41,256 bases of DNA from Ignavibacteriales bacterium (GCA_026390585.1 JAPLFP010000354.1:1-41256); one strand, 5' to 3'; positions 26,580-36,870 are shown, counted from the first letter of the stretch. Numbers and translations: made by a program. The notes: generated by a model from the sequence alone, not told the origin.

Positions 26580-27842
26580 GTGGAAGGATTTCGCTATCAA
26601 GATAATGAGCTGTACTGCGAGGACGTTGCGTTACACGAGCTTCCAGAAGAGTTTGGAACTCCACTCTATGTGTACAGCAAGAACCAGATCATCCAGAATT
26701 TTCGCGCGGTCGAAGAACCGCTTAAAGACTTGGACCATGTTGTCTGCTATGCGTTAAAGGCGAACGCCAACCCGTCGATCCTCAAGATTCTTGCCCAGGA
26801 AGGGGCCGGTGCCGACGTGGTTTCGGGGGGTGAACAGTACCTTGCGCTCAAAGCCGGTTTTCCTCCCTCCAAGATCACATTTGCAGGCGTTGGCAAGAGG
26901 GAAGACGAAATTGAATACGCACTAAAGAACAATATCTTCACGATCAACGCAGAGTCATCCCAGGAGCTTCAGATCATCTCGCTTGTTGCGCTTCGCCTCG
27001 GGACTACTGCGCGGGTCACCCTCCGTATCAATCCGGATATTGACGCTCAAAGTCACCCGTACATCACCACAGGCTTGAAGCAAAACAAGTTTGGGATTCC
27101 GTCTGAAGAAGCAGAGGGCGTCTTCAAGTTTGCCGCAACGTTGGCAAACCTGGAAACTGTTGGCGTGCATGCTCATATAGGTTCCCAGATCACGAAAATC
27201 GAACCATTCGTCGAAGCAGCCAACTTCCTCACGCGCTTTGTGAAATCATTGCGGGAAGCTGGAATGGCGATCAATCACATTGATTTTGGGGGCGGATTTG
27301 GAGTCCAGTATTTGAATGCCCTGAGTCATGAGGCGTTGCCTGTGGAGCCAGACAATGCAATTGTTCCTCCCCTGCGTCAATACATGGAGGCGCTGGTTCC
27401 GGTGTTGAGGGAGGCGGGATGCTCGGTGTGGTTTGAGCCTGGCCGGTCGATCGTTGCCAACGCCGGTGTGCTGTTGACGAAGGTCCTCTATACCAAGCAG
27501 AATGGAGTGAAGAAGTTCGTCATAACGGACGCAGGGATGAATGATCTGATACGGCCGAGCCTGTATGGCGCCTACCATCAAATCGTTCCGCTGAAGCTCG
27601 ACACATACGAACACGAACACGTTGATGTGGTTGGACCAATTTGCGAGACCGGCGATTTCCTCGCCCGCGATCGCCATATGCCAAAATCAAAGCGGGATGA
27701 TTATCTGGCAGTCATGACAGCAGGCGCGTATGGATTCTCCATTACCTCCAACTACAACGCGCGACCGAAACCCGCAGAGATCCTGGTGAACGGCGATCGT
27801 GTACGCGTGATCCGGGAACGGCAGACCATAGAACAACTCTAG
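26580..27842 (+). CDS. lysA: Diaminopimelate decarboxylase LysA
   Basis: This PLP enzyme of 420 residues makes L-lysine from meso-diaminopimelate, the last step of the pathway. The GTG at 26580 sits 4 nt behind GGAAGGAG; the frame is open to a TTG at 26559, which is less likely. Motifs are the PLP Lys in 'CYALKANANPS', 'GADVVSGGEQYLALKAGF', 'VHAHIGSQI', 'DFGGGFGVQY', 'FEPGRSIVANAG' and 'CETGDFLARDR', the Cys of the second subunit active site. 'MTAGAYGFSITSNYNARPKPAEILV' closes it. It is complete, and the downstream asd gene begins after 23 bp, so the two form a lysine operon. Confidence 0.96.
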   Translation: MEGFRYQDNELYCEDVALHELPEEFGTPLYVYSKNQIIQNFRAVEEPLKDLDHVVCYALKANANPSILKILAQEGAGADVVSGGEQYLALKAGFPPSKITFAGVGKREDEIEYALKNNIFTINAESSQELQIISLVALRLGTTARVTLRINPDIDAQSHPYITTGLKQNKFGIPSEEAEGVFKFAATLANLETVGVHAHIGSQITKIEPFVEAANFLTRFVKSLREAGMAINHIDFGGGFGVQYLNALSHEALPVEPDNAIVPPLRQYMEALVPVLREAGCSVWFEPGRSIVANAGVLLTKVLYTKQNGVKKFVITDAGMNDLIRPSLYGAYHQIVPLKLDTYEHEHVDVVGPICETGDFLARDRHMPKSKRDDYLAVMTAGAYGFSITSNYNARPKPAEILVNGDRVRVIRERQTIEQL

Positions 27843-27865
27843 AATCAAGAAAAGCAAACAGAACG

Positions 27866-28858
27866 ATGAAACGCTACAATGTTGCAGTGGTCGGAGCAAC
27901 TGGACTCGTCGGACGGACCATGATTCGGGTGCTGGAAGAAAGAAACTTTCCGGTGGATCAGTTGTTGCCGCTGGCTTCAGAGCGGTCTGTGGGAAAAGAT
28001 GTTGTGTTCCACGGAAAGATCATTCCTGTCCAGAAGCTTGAACCTGACAAATTCAATAACATCCAGTTTGCTCTGTTTTCCGCTGGAGCGAGTGTGAGCA
28101 AAGAGTTTGCGCCTCATGCGGTGAAAGCCGGGACGGTCGTCATCGACAACAGCAGCGCATTTCGCATGGATGCCGACGTTCCGCTTGTTGTTCCTGAGGT
28201 CAATCGCGCTCAAGCCTTCGCTCATCATGGTATCATTGCCAATCCCAACTGCTCCACCATTCAAATGGTTGTCGTGCTCAAACCGCTCCATGATCGATTC
28301 AGGATCAAACGAGTAGTGGTATCGACCTACCAGTCGGTGACCGGGGCGGGTCAGCGGGCGGTCAATCAATTAGAGGATGAACTTGCCAAACTACCGCTCA
28401 GGGAAAAGAAATTCCCACACCCGATCGCGTTCAACTGCCTTCCTCACATCGATGTGTTCTTCGACGACGGTTATACAAAGGAAGAACTCAAGATGAAACA
28501 AGAGACGGTGAAGATTATGGGCGAGAAGATCGCTGTCACCGCCACGACTGTGCGCGTGCCTGTGATGGGCGGACACAGTGAGTCAGTGAACATCGAGTTC
28601 GAAAAGCCTTGCAGTGTCAACGAAGTACGCGAAGTCCTGAAGTCTGCCCCCGGGGTTGTCGTTCAGGACGATCCCGCCAACAACGTGTATCCTATGCCGA
28701 TTCATGCACATGGCAAAGATGATGTTTTTGTCGGGCGGATTCGTATGGACGAGACGATACCTTACGGAATCAACCTGTGGATTGTTTCCGACAATATCCG
28801 TAAGGGAGCAGCGACAAATGCGGTTCAGATTGCGGAAGCGTTGATTGCGAATTCTTGA
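27866..28858 (+). CDS. asd: Aspartate-semialdehyde dehydrogenase
   Basis: This 330-residue NADP-dependent enzyme reduces aspartyl phosphate to aspartate semialdehyde, shared by lysine, threonine and methionine synthesis. 'NVAVVGATGLVGRTMIRVLEER' is the nucleotide-binding loop, Cys in 'NPNCSTIQM' is the catalytic residue, 'QSVTGAGQRAV' is the substrate loop and 'RVPVMGGHSESVNIEF' carries the catalytic His. Full length. It directly follows lysA, matching their joint pathway. Confidence 0.96.
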   Translation: MKRYNVAVVGATGLVGRTMIRVLEERNFPVDQLLPLASERSVGKDVVFHGKIIPVQKLEPDKFNNIQFALFSAGASVSKEFAPHAVKAGTVVIDNSSAFRMDADVPLVVPEVNRAQAFAHHGIIANPNCSTIQMVVVLKPLHDRFRIKRVVVSTYQSVTGAGQRAVNQLEDELAKLPLREKKFPHPIAFNCLPHIDVFFDDGYTKEELKMKQETVKIMGEKIAVTATTVRVPVMGGHSESVNIEFEKPCSVNEVREVLKSAPGVVVQDDPANNVYPMPIHAHGKDDVFVGRIRMDETIPYGINLWIVSDNIRKGAATNAVQIAEALIANS

Positions 28859-28876
28859 CGGGTGGGGAACGGAACG

Positions 28877-29218
28877 ATGATTGAACGATACGGAACAATC
28901 CTGCTGTTCCTGATTGTTGTCCTCCTGTCTGCGAATGGATGCGCCCGACAGGAAAACGGAGAAAGCAGGCCAGCACGCTACCACCCTCTCAAAGGGCAGG
29001 TTGTCGCTCTTGAACCTGCCTCGAGCCTCATTACCATTGCCCACGAAAAAATCCCGGACTTCATGGAAGCCATGACCATGCCGTTCAGCGTCAAGGACAG
29101 TGCTCTGTTTCGCGGTGTTGAAGTGGGGGATTCTGTGCGCGGTGTGGTCGCTGTCCGAAAACCAGAGATATGGCTGGACAGTCTTACGGTCATATGGAAA
29201 ATGCCGCCGTCGAAATAG
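28877..29218 (+). CDS. CusF-like copper-binding lipoprotein
   Basis: The product has 113 residues from ATG 28877; a GTG at 28862 is in frame. A lipoprotein signal ends in 'LLSANGC'. The remaining domain (about 35-113) shows 'GQVVALEPASSLITIAHEKIPDFMEAMTMPFSVKD', the CusF_Ec/PF11604 pattern in which the Met and His residues of 'H..IP.FM.AMTMPF' bind Cu(I). It would be anchored in the periplasm and buffer or hand over copper. It sits after asd by 18 bp, with a copper-type P-ATPase 10 kb away at the right end of the window. Confidence 0.87.
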   Translation: MIERYGTILLFLIVVLLSANGCARQENGESRPARYHPLKGQVVALEPASSLITIAHEKIPDFMEAMTMPFSVKDSALFRGVEVGDSVRGVVAVRKPEIWLDSLTVIWKMPPSK

Positions 29219-29273
29219 ATTTCACCACTCTCGCTGATGTATCACAACATACGATTCAGTTCTGGAGAAACCC

Positions 29274-31115
29274 GTGAAGCTTGATTTCCGGCAGAGGTTA
29301 AGAAAAGGTCCCATTCTGTGTGATGGGGCGATGGGGACGTTGCTGGACATCTATGGATCTGGTGAGCGTCCGCATGAAATCCAAAATATCAAGCATCCGG
29401 AACTCGTCGCTCGTATCCATCAGGAGTACATCGATGCTGGCGCCGAAATCATCGAGACCAACACGTTTTCCGGCAACCGGTTTCGCCTTTCACAGTTTCA
29501 TCTCCAGGACCGTCTGAAAGAAATCAACCGGACGGGAGTTGAAATCGCTCGCCGCGTGGCGGGTGACCGGGTGTATGTTGCCGGTTCTGTGGGGCCCACG
29601 GGAAAACTATTGGAACCAATTGGAAGAATCAGACTCTCCGAAGCCCGTGATGCCTTCAAGGAACAAATTGAAGTCCTTCTGGCTGCCGGAGTTGACCTGC
29701 TCATTCTGGAAACGTTTGTCAGCCTTCACGAGCTCGATGAGGCGATTGCCGCTGCGAAAGAACTGACCTCAATTCCGATTGTTGCCCAGAAGGCCTTTGC
29801 TGAGGACGGGTCGATACTCTCCGGATCTTTCCCTCTGGAAGTTGTCGAGCATCTGTTGAGCAAAGGGGTTGATGTCGTCGGCGCAAACTGCACCGTTGGT
29901 CCGCAACGAATGTTCAGCATCATCCGGGCGATGTACAAGGATGGAGTCATCCTTTCTGCCCAGCCGGCTGCCGGAATTCCAACGTTTCAGGATGGTCGGT
30001 CGGTGTATCACACGACGCCGGAGTATCTGGCGACCTATGCGAGGGAGCTTCTGCAATCAGGTGTGACGCTCATTGGGGCCTGTTGCGGATCCACACCTGC
30101 TCACATCAAGGCAATGCGTAGGGCGCTGGATGAAATGGCCGATAATCCTCCGCCCACAGTCGTTGTTTCCGAGGTTTCGTCCAAAACAAGAGCAGTTGTG
30201 GAATTAGAGGTCTCTGCACCTTCGGCGGAACTGGAAAGCCGTTCTCTGTTCGCCCGAAACCTCGGCAAGAAATTTCTCGTCACGGCAGAGCTCGATGTCC
30301 CGCGTGGACTTGATATGTCGTCGGTGATGGAAGGGGCGCGCTATCTTCACCGCTGTGGACTCGATGCCATCAATATCACGGACGGTGCGCGTGCCCGCCT
30401 CCGAATGAATTCCATCGCGCTTTCATTCCTGATGCAGCGAGACGTCGGGATCGAAGCGATGACGCACATGACAACGCGCGATCGCAACATGATCGGTCTG
30501 CAGGCGGAATTGCTCGGTGCCCACATACTCGGTGTGCGCAATATCCTTTGCATCACCGGCGATCCGACGAATATCGGTGACTATCCTCAAGCGACTTCGG
30601 TGCATGATATTGATTCCATCGGATTGATCCGCGCGGCAAAGGCAATGAATCAGGGTCTCGACTTGATGGGCAATAGTCTTGAGCAGAAAACGTCGTTCCT
30701 CATTGCGTGCGCGGCCAACCCTCTCGCAGACAACATGGACCGGGAGATTGCGCGATTGTCACTGAAGATCGAAGCTGGGGCAGATGTCATCTTCACGCAG
30801 CCGATGTACGAGATGCGAACGCTCGAGCAATTGGTGAAACGAGTAGAACAATGGCGGATTCCGATCATGTTGGGTATCCTTCCGCTCCGGAGCTATCGAC
30901 ACGCCGAGTTCCTTCACAATGAAATCCCCGGGATGGTAATTCCGGAAACCATTCGGGAATCTCTCCGCTTCGCAGGGAGCAAGGCGTCATTGATGGGAGT
31001 GCAACTCACGAAGGAATTTCTACACAACGCGAAGCATCTTGTCGCCGGCGCGTATCTGATGCCACCGTTCAGGAAGTACGAGGTCATTTCGCAAATCCTT
31101 GAAGCCCTTCAATGA
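29274..31115 (+). CDS. Bifunctional homocysteine S-methyltransferase / methylenetetrahydrofolate reductase
   Basis: This 613-residue fused enzyme starts at GTG after TGGAGAAA. The N-terminal S-methyltransferase half (about 1-290) has 'ILCDGAMGTLLDIYG', 'ETNTFSGN' and the zinc Cys residues in 'GANC' and 'GACCGSTPAHI'. The C-terminal half (about 310-613) is MTHFR-like: 'KFLVTAELDVPRGLDMSSV', 'NILCITGDPTNIGDYPQA' and 'ADVIFTQPMYEMRTLEQLV'. Single proteins of this layout (YitJ type) are known in several bacterial phyla and couple methyl-THF formation to homocysteine use. There are only 55 nt between it and the previous stop, too few for a riboswitch. Confidence 0.93.
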   Translation: MKLDFRQRLRKGPILCDGAMGTLLDIYGSGERPHEIQNIKHPELVARIHQEYIDAGAEIIETNTFSGNRFRLSQFHLQDRLKEINRTGVEIARRVAGDRVYVAGSVGPTGKLLEPIGRIRLSEARDAFKEQIEVLLAAGVDLLILETFVSLHELDEAIAAAKELTSIPIVAQKAFAEDGSILSGSFPLEVVEHLLSKGVDVVGANCTVGPQRMFSIIRAMYKDGVILSAQPAAGIPTFQDGRSVYHTTPEYLATYARELLQSGVTLIGACCGSTPAHIKAMRRALDEMADNPPPTVVVSEVSSKTRAVVELEVSAPSAELESRSLFARNLGKKFLVTAELDVPRGLDMSSVMEGARYLHRCGLDAINITDGARARLRMNSIALSFLMQRDVGIEAMTHMTTRDRNMIGLQAELLGAHILGVRNILCITGDPTNIGDYPQATSVHDIDSIGLIRAAKAMNQGLDLMGNSLEQKTSFLIACAANPLADNMDREIARLSLKIEAGADVIFTQPMYEMRTLEQLVKRVEQWRIPIMLGILPLRSYRHAEFLHNEIPGMVIPETIRESLRFAGSKASLMGVQLTKEFLHNAKHLVAGAYLMPPFRKYEVISQILEALQ

Positions 31116-31251
31116 TCGGCTCGAACGGCGCTCTCACTCTCTGGCGCTTCCGATTGCTGCCAAGTTCAGATACATTCTTCCTCTTATTCATCCCATTTCG
31201 TCAATCGCTGAAGCGAAATCGACATTATTCTTGATTTTCGCGGAGGTATTC

Positions 31252-33990
31252 GTGATATTCTTGCGAATACTCATCCATTTCACATCTCCCGGCGCGCCTG
31301 CATTTTTGATGATTCTCGCACGCACGATGTCGATCCTACTTCTCGTTTTTCCTCTCCTTGAGAGCCCATCTTTTGGACAGAACAAGGCAACATCAGCGCG
31401 CGCCGTCAACGCTGTGCGTACCACCGGACCGATCAAGATCGACGGTCGGTTGACAGAACCTGCCTGGCAACGCAAAGGGGAGACTGGGTTTGTTCAGCGC
31501 ACGCCCGACGAGAATTCTCCAGCATCGCAAAAAACCGAAGTGCTCGTTGCTTACGATCAGAATGCGTTGTACGTAGCCGTGAAGATGTTTGACACACATC
31601 CTGACTCGATCGTTGGCCGGCTCGCACGCCGCGATCAGGACTCTCAATCTGATCTCGTGATTATTGGCATCGATGCTGCACATGACAAGAGAACGGGGTA
31701 CTACTTCGGCGTCAATCCGGCTGGCGCAATCCAGGACGGAACATTGTCCAATGACACTCAGACCGACGATGGTTGGGATGGTGTGTGGGATGCCGGCGTG
31801 CGGATTGAGTCGTGGGGCTGGACCGCGGAATTCCGCATTCCCTATTCCCAGCTTCGATTTCCAAAGCGCGACAAGTATGTGTGGGGTTTCGAGGTCTACC
31901 GGTTCATCCAACGGAGAAATGAAGAATCATACCTCGTGTACTATCCCCGGACAGATCGCTTGCGTGTTTCCAGGTGGATTGAACTTCAGGGCATCGAGGG
32001 AATCAAGCCGCCTTTACGCATCGAGCTTCTTCCGTACGCCGCTGCCACAGGAAAGTTTCTTCAACAACCACCAGTCGATGTCTTCAACGCCGGGCGCACG
32101 GATCCCTTCAAAGTTCAGCGTGACTTTCCACTGAGCTTGGGTGCGGACGCGAAAATCGGTCTGGCAGGAGACGTGACGCTTGACCTGTCCCTGAACCCTG
32201 ACTTTGGCCAGGTTGAGGTGGATCCTGCCGTCGTCAATCTCACTGCATACGAGATCTACTATCAGGAGAAACGACCCTTCTTTATCGAGGGTTCGAACAT
32301 CATGAGTTTTGGCCGCGGCGGCGCCGCATCACTCCAGGATTTCTACTGGACCGATCCGAGCTTCTTCTACAGCCGGAGAATCGGGCGAGCGCCCCAGGGG
32401 TCCGTCACGCACCGGGGGTTCCAGGATATTCCCGATCGAACCACCATTCTCGGGGCGGCAAAATTGAGCGGCAAAATCACGAACTCGTGGTCCTTTGCCG
32501 CATTGACTGCGGTGACCGATCGGGAGTATGGGGAGGTCGACTCTGCCGGCGTGAGATTCAAGGAAGAAGTTGAGCCGCGCACACTCTATGGTGTTGTCAG
32601 AACACAGAAGGAGTTCAACGATGCCCGACAGGCGATTGGGATGGTCGGCACCATCGTCGAGCGTGAGGTTGGTGACCAGCGGTTGGCGGGTGTTGTCAAC
32701 AATGGAGCTGCCTCGCTTGGCTTGGATGGCTGGACGTTTATCGATCGCGAGAAAGTGTGGGTCTTGACAGGCTGGGCGGGAGCTTCGTATGTCTCCGGAA
32801 GCAAGGATCGATTGATCGATCTGCAACGTTCACCGCAACACTTTTTCCAGCGCCCGGATGCATCCTATCTCAGTGTTGATCCAAACGCAACATCTCTCAC
32901 GGGCTGGGCCTCACGCGTCTGGCTGGATAAAGTTACCGGCAACTGGATCTTCAATGCAGCGATCGGAGCGATCAATCCGAAGTTCGAAACGAACGACGTA
33001 GGGTTCCTTACCAGAGCGGATTTCCTCAATGGCCACGTCTATGTCGGCTATCAGTGGTTCCAGCCGGACAGGCTGTTCCGAACAAAGACGATTACGGGTG
33101 CTGTAATACAGCAGTTCGATTTTGGAGGGAACAAGATAGGGGACAGCTACCAGATCTCTCTTGATGGTCAGTTCCTCAACTACTGGGAAGCTGCGCTGGC
33201 TGTCGGATTGAACGGTGAGACTTATGATGACCAACGGACCCGAGGCGGTCCGCTCATGCGGCAATTGAGCAGCCAGAGTCTGGTGTTTACTCTTTGGAGT
33301 GATACGAGAAAACCGTTCTATGGGACGTTGAACACAACGGTGAGCAAAGGCCGATCCGGGGCCTGGACGTTGAACCCCAGTCTCAGCATCAACTGGAAAG
33401 CGACAAGAACATTGAATGCGAGTCTGAACCTCGATTTCTCGAGGGTCCATTCGGAGGCCCAGTACATTACCACTATCGATGATCCTATGTCTTTCAAGAC
33501 GTTTGGCTCACGATATGTCTTCGGCACTCTCGATCAAAAGCAGCTCTCAACCACCATTCGCCTCAACTGGACTTTTACGCCGAAGCTAAGTCTTCAGTTC
33601 TATGTCCAACCCCTTCTCTCTACGGGTGCCTATGCCGGCATCAAAGAACTAGCGCAGCCTGGAACATTCACCTTCAACAGGTACGGCGAAGGATATTCAC
33701 AAATTCGCCTCATCGGTAACACCTACTTTGTCGATCCCAACGGTCCGCTTGGTCCAGCCCTGCCGTTCAGGTTCTCAATGCCTGACTTCAACTACAAGTC
33801 AATTCGAGTGAATGCGGTTTTTCGATGGGAATACTTACCCGGGTCGACACTGTACTTTGTCTGGACACACGAAAAGGCAGACTATGAAAGCCGGGGTGAT
33901 TTTGAATTTGGCAGGGATGTGATCAGGCTGGCGCGCGTTGCGCCAGACAATGTCTATTCGATCAAAATAACTTACTGGTTGAATCCCTGA
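31252..33990 (+). CDS. Outer-membrane protein with CBM9-like N-terminus and DUF5916 barrel
   Basis: A GTG at 31252 has GGAGG 5 nt upstream and gives 912 residues; the frame stays open to 31099, inside the previous gene, and that earlier start is unlikely. The N-terminal signal is long, with 'MSILLLVFPLLESPSFGQ' near residue 25-43. A CBM9-like sandwich follows (IKIDGRLTEPAW, 'EVLVAYDQNALYVAVKMFD', 'GYYFGVNPAGAIQDG', 'WTAEFRIPYSQLRFP'). Then comes a DUF5916 region ('NPDFGQVEVDPAVVNLTAYEIYYQEKRPFFIEG') and a long barrel. Proteins of this layout are common in Bacteroidota as outer-membrane components of unknown function. Carbohydrate binding by the N-terminus is possible from the fold only. Confidence 0.83.
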   Translation: MIFLRILIHFTSPGAPAFLMILARTMSILLLVFPLLESPSFGQNKATSARAVNAVRTTGPIKIDGRLTEPAWQRKGETGFVQRTPDENSPASQKTEVLVAYDQNALYVAVKMFDTHPDSIVGRLARRDQDSQSDLVIIGIDAAHDKRTGYYFGVNPAGAIQDGTLSNDTQTDDGWDGVWDAGVRIESWGWTAEFRIPYSQLRFPKRDKYVWGFEVYRFIQRRNEESYLVYYPRTDRLRVSRWIELQGIEGIKPPLRIELLPYAAATGKFLQQPPVDVFNAGRTDPFKVQRDFPLSLGADAKIGLAGDVTLDLSLNPDFGQVEVDPAVVNLTAYEIYYQEKRPFFIEGSNIMSFGRGGAASLQDFYWTDPSFFYSRRIGRAPQGSVTHRGFQDIPDRTTILGAAKLSGKITNSWSFAALTAVTDREYGEVDSAGVRFKEEVEPRTLYGVVRTQKEFNDARQAIGMVGTIVEREVGDQRLAGVVNNGAASLGLDGWTFIDREKVWVLTGWAGASYVSGSKDRLIDLQRSPQHFFQRPDASYLSVDPNATSLTGWASRVWLDKVTGNWIFNAAIGAINPKFETNDVGFLTRADFLNGHVYVGYQWFQPDRLFRTKTITGAVIQQFDFGGNKIGDSYQISLDGQFLNYWEAALAVGLNGETYDDQRTRGGPLMRQLSSQSLVFTLWSDTRKPFYGTLNTTVSKGRSGAWTLNPSLSINWKATRTLNASLNLDFSRVHSEAQYITTIDDPMSFKTFGSRYVFGTLDQKQLSTTIRLNWTFTPKLSLQFYVQPLLSTGAYAGIKELAQPGTFTFNRYGEGYSQIRLIGNTYFVDPNGPLGPALPFRFSMPDFNYKSIRVNAVFRWEYLPGSTLYFVWTHEKADYESRGDFEFGRDVIRLARVAPDNVYSIKITYWLNP

Positions 33991-34053
33991 GATGTGCTCC
34001 TCCGATTCTCCGTCAGCATGAACAACCAAATCCCGAAGGGAACATTGTTGGCG

Positions 34054-36870
34054 CTATCGTGTAGCTCCTGAGGAGCGGGGCTTACGCGCGAGGATGGTGG
34101 CAAAATCTGGATCCCGCCACACAGACATAAAATCCGGATCGAGAACCTGGGGGAAATTGTATTCAACTCCAAGAGCCTTGGCGAGCTCATTGAGTGCCTT
34201 TGCGCGGTCGTTCTGGATCGCATGAACTCGTGCTTTCCAATAGTGAACCCGGGCTGAGGTGGAATCAAACGTGAATACTTGCTGCATAGCACGAACGGCG
34301 AGTTCAGGGCGTTTTCCCCGCCGGGCTTGTAGCAGAGCATAGTACGCCATTGTTGGATAATCCCGCGGATTTTCCGAAAGGACCCGATCAGCAATTTGAA
34401 GACCCTGGTTGAGCGGATCGAGAGATTCGAGCTTTCCTCTCAACTGATATGCCCGGCCCATCCAATAGTATAGGACAACCTTCGTTCGAGCATCCGCACG
34501 ATCCATGATCTGCTGGCAGTATTGAATGATCTTGCTATCTTGATCAAGGCCTGTCCACGCCCGGAATTTGTAATTAATGGTCAAGAGCGAATCAGGGGCA
34601 TGGAGTGCTGACGCTTCGTCAAAGAACTTTTCCGACTCCTCATACTGTTCCTTGAAAAGATGGACAATGCCTTTTACGACATGTGACTCGTAGTTTTTGG
34701 GATCGACCTTCAATGCCATGGCCGCGTGCTCGAGCGCCTCATCATTGTTTCCCTGCGTCAGCGACAACAGCGCAAGTTGTCTCAAGCTTTCCGAATTGCC
34801 GGGCTCTATCGCAAGGCTTGCATTGATTTCTTCGCGAGCTTTTTCGAACTGCTGTCCATATCGATATGACTCGCCAAGCACAAGATGTGCCAATGCGTTG
34901 TTCGGGTTTCCCTTGACGGCCTGGACGGCGAGACTCGTAGCCGACGAAAGAATACCCTTATCTTGCTCCCCCTGCAGCTTGAACTGCTCAAGCAGTGCAT
35001 CAGATAACGCCGACTTTGCCGCCGTCAGTGTCGAGTCTTCTTGCAGTGCGTCATTGAAGAAGGTGGCACCCTCGTGTACCGCCTCCAGCGTCGGGCAAGT
35101 CATGGACGTAATTCCGCGCAGATATGCGACGAATGCCTCTGGATTTGAGGTCACTCGTTCCGAGCTTTGCATCGGGACGTCCATCCCCATTGCTTTAAAC
35201 ATATCAGTATTTGTTTGCGCCGCCAGCCGACCGATATCCAGGAGATCCGCCTGCGCGGTCGACTGCCACAAAGTCTTCCCTTCGGTGACCTCGACTATCT
35301 GGGCCTTCAAGATGACAGTGGTGCCGCTGAGGGAAACCGAGCCGCGGACGACGTGACTGATACCGAGGTTGGCAGCGATCTCACGGGGATTGACCCCCTC
35401 CGAGGCAAGCACTTTTGAGCTTACGGGAGAAACAGCTATCATGTCGGGAACTCGTGCAACGCATCCGGTGACCATGATTGAGAGAGCTTCTCCCACATAG
35501 CTTTCATCAGCATGTTCCGTAGTGAACGGGAAGACAGCGATCACAGACGGCGGTTTGAGATGACTTCGTGTGAGGAGAACTATGGAAATGATCCCAATGA
35601 GAACAATCACCCCGAGGCCAATGCCCAGATAGAGTTTTGTCTTGTTCGGTTCGGGCGGTTGTTCCGTCATCGGGTAGGCGTCTTCGAGAGCTGAATCAGA
35701 GAGGCCATCCACCCCCGGTGCATCGGGTTGCTGATTGAGAAGTTCCTCCCGCACGCGATCTGCCTCTGCCATCGCCTCCAGTCTCATGAGCTCGAGCCGA
35801 GCCTCTTCAGCGGACAATATCTGCTCTTCGAGCTCCTTTGCCTGTTGGTTGTTCGGGTCGATGTCGTACACTTCCTGAAGAGTAGTCAAGGCTTCTGGAT
35901 ATTGATCGTACTCGACATATTGGATCGCGTGTTCGATATGCTGCTGAATGCGTTGTTGACGTTCGTCTTCTTTGCGTTTTTTCTCTTCCCGGACTCGCCG
36001 CCGACGGTTATCCTCTTCGAATCGCGCACGCTGTTCCTCGATCTGCAGCACAAGCATTTGTGCTTCGTAGTGCATCTGCACAATCTTGAAAATCTCCTTG
36101 ATCTCTTCTTCGGCCTTGTCCAGGTCTCCTGAACGGAAATACTCCTCGGCTTTCGAATAGCGCGCATCTGCCCGGGCCTGTTTCTCGGCCTCTTCGCGCT
36201 GCCGGTCTTCATCAACCTTTCTCTTTGCCGCCTCAACCCGATCGGCTTCTTCCTCTTCCTGGGATGAGAGAAGCTCTGCGCGGCCCCGGGATTGAACCAG
36301 CCTGGCAGTCTCTGACGGCTCTGAGAATTCCGGAATGGAATCGATGAGAAGCTCGAACACCTCAACCGGCTCAGCAATGTTCTTCAGCTCGATGGAGCCG
36401 ATGCTGAAAGCGCGGATCGGCATCTTGTTCTTCACCTGGTTGTAGATGTCGGCTGAGACGCAGATGCGGGTAGGTTCGGTGATGGACTCGATGCGGGCGG
36501 CGATATTCACGCCATCGCCGTAAATGTCGTTTCCGACCGTAATGACGTCACCAAGGTGGATGCCAACGCGTATCTGGATCCTGTCGAACTCCGACTTACC
36601 CTGGTTGTAGTTCCAGAATTGTTCCTGAGCTTCGATGGCGCAACGCACTGCGTTCACAGCACTGGAGAAATCAACCATGAAGGAATCGCCGAGCGATTTA
36701 ATGATGGTCCCGCCGAACTTCAAGACGACGTCCCGGACTAGGCCGTCGTGGACTTTCAGGAGCTCCATGGCGGCGATTTCATTCTCGCTCATTTTCTTGG
36801 AGAAGTCCCTGACGTCGGTAAACATGATCGCCGCGAGTTTGCGGGTTCCGCCTTCTGGATTCGAAGCCAT
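34054..36870 (-). CDS. Membrane class III adenylate cyclase with TPRs and FlgO/TolB-like domain
   Basis: The product has 938 residues. The catalytic domain (about 10-185) keeps the key residues of class III cyclases: metal Asp in 'IMFTDVRDFS', 'IIKSLGDSF' (purine-selecting Lys and second metal Asp), 'NDIYG' Asp, and 'GVNIAARIE' (Asn, Arg). It therefore looks active and specific for ATP. A long charged coiled coil follows (about 205-390), one membrane helix ('LYLGIGLGVIVLIGIISIVLL', near 405-425), a domain like that of CadC-type and FlgO regulators ('VIAVFPFTTEHADESYVGEALSIMVTGCV') and C-terminal TPR repeats. Tandem TPRs outside, with the cyclase inside, point to a sensor of envelope or extracytoplasmic signals. 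It follows glgP on the same strand by 241 bp. Confidence 0.87.
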   Translation of the reverse strand: MASNPEGGTRKLAAIMFTDVRDFSKKMSENEIAAMELLKVHDGLVRDVVLKFGGTIIKSLGDSFMVDFSSAVNAVRCAIEAQEQFWNYNQGKSEFDRIQIRVGIHLGDVITVGNDIYGDGVNIAARIESITEPTRICVSADIYNQVKNKMPIRAFSIGSIELKNIAEPVEVFELLIDSIPEFSEPSETARLVQSRGRAELLSSQEEEEADRVEAAKRKVDEDRQREEAEKQARADARYSKAEEYFRSGDLDKAEEEIKEIFKIVQMHYEAQMLVLQIEEQRARFEEDNRRRRVREEKKRKEDERQQRIQQHIEHAIQYVEYDQYPEALTTLQEVYDIDPNNQQAKELEEQILSAEEARLELMRLEAMAEADRVREELLNQQPDAPGVDGLSDSALEDAYPMTEQPPEPNKTKLYLGIGLGVIVLIGIISIVLLTRSHLKPPSVIAVFPFTTEHADESYVGEALSIMVTGCVARVPDMIAVSPVSSKVLASEGVNPREIAANLGISHVVRGSVSLSGTTVILKAQIVEVTEGKTLWQSTAQADLLDIGRLAAQTNTDMFKAMGMDVPMQSSERVTSNPEAFVAYLRGITSMTCPTLEAVHEGATFFNDALQEDSTLTAAKSALSDALLEQFKLQGEQDKGILSSATSLAVQAVKGNPNNALAHLVLGESYRYGQQFEKAREEINASLAIEPGNSESLRQLALLSLTQGNNDEALEHAAMALKVDPKNYESHVVKGIVHLFKEQYEESEKFFDEASALHAPDSLLTINYKFRAWTGLDQDSKIIQYCQQIMDRADARTKVVLYYWMGRAYQLRGKLESLDPLNQGLQIADRVLSENPRDYPTMAYYALLQARRGKRPELAVRAMQQVFTFDSTSARVHYWKARVHAIQNDRAKALNELAKALGVEYNFPQVLDPDFMSVWRDPDFATILARKPRSSGATR

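Noticed and set aside
29219-29273. SAM or cobalamin riboswitch before the homocysteine methyltransferase
   Set aside because: Only 55 nt separate the genes, too few for such structures.
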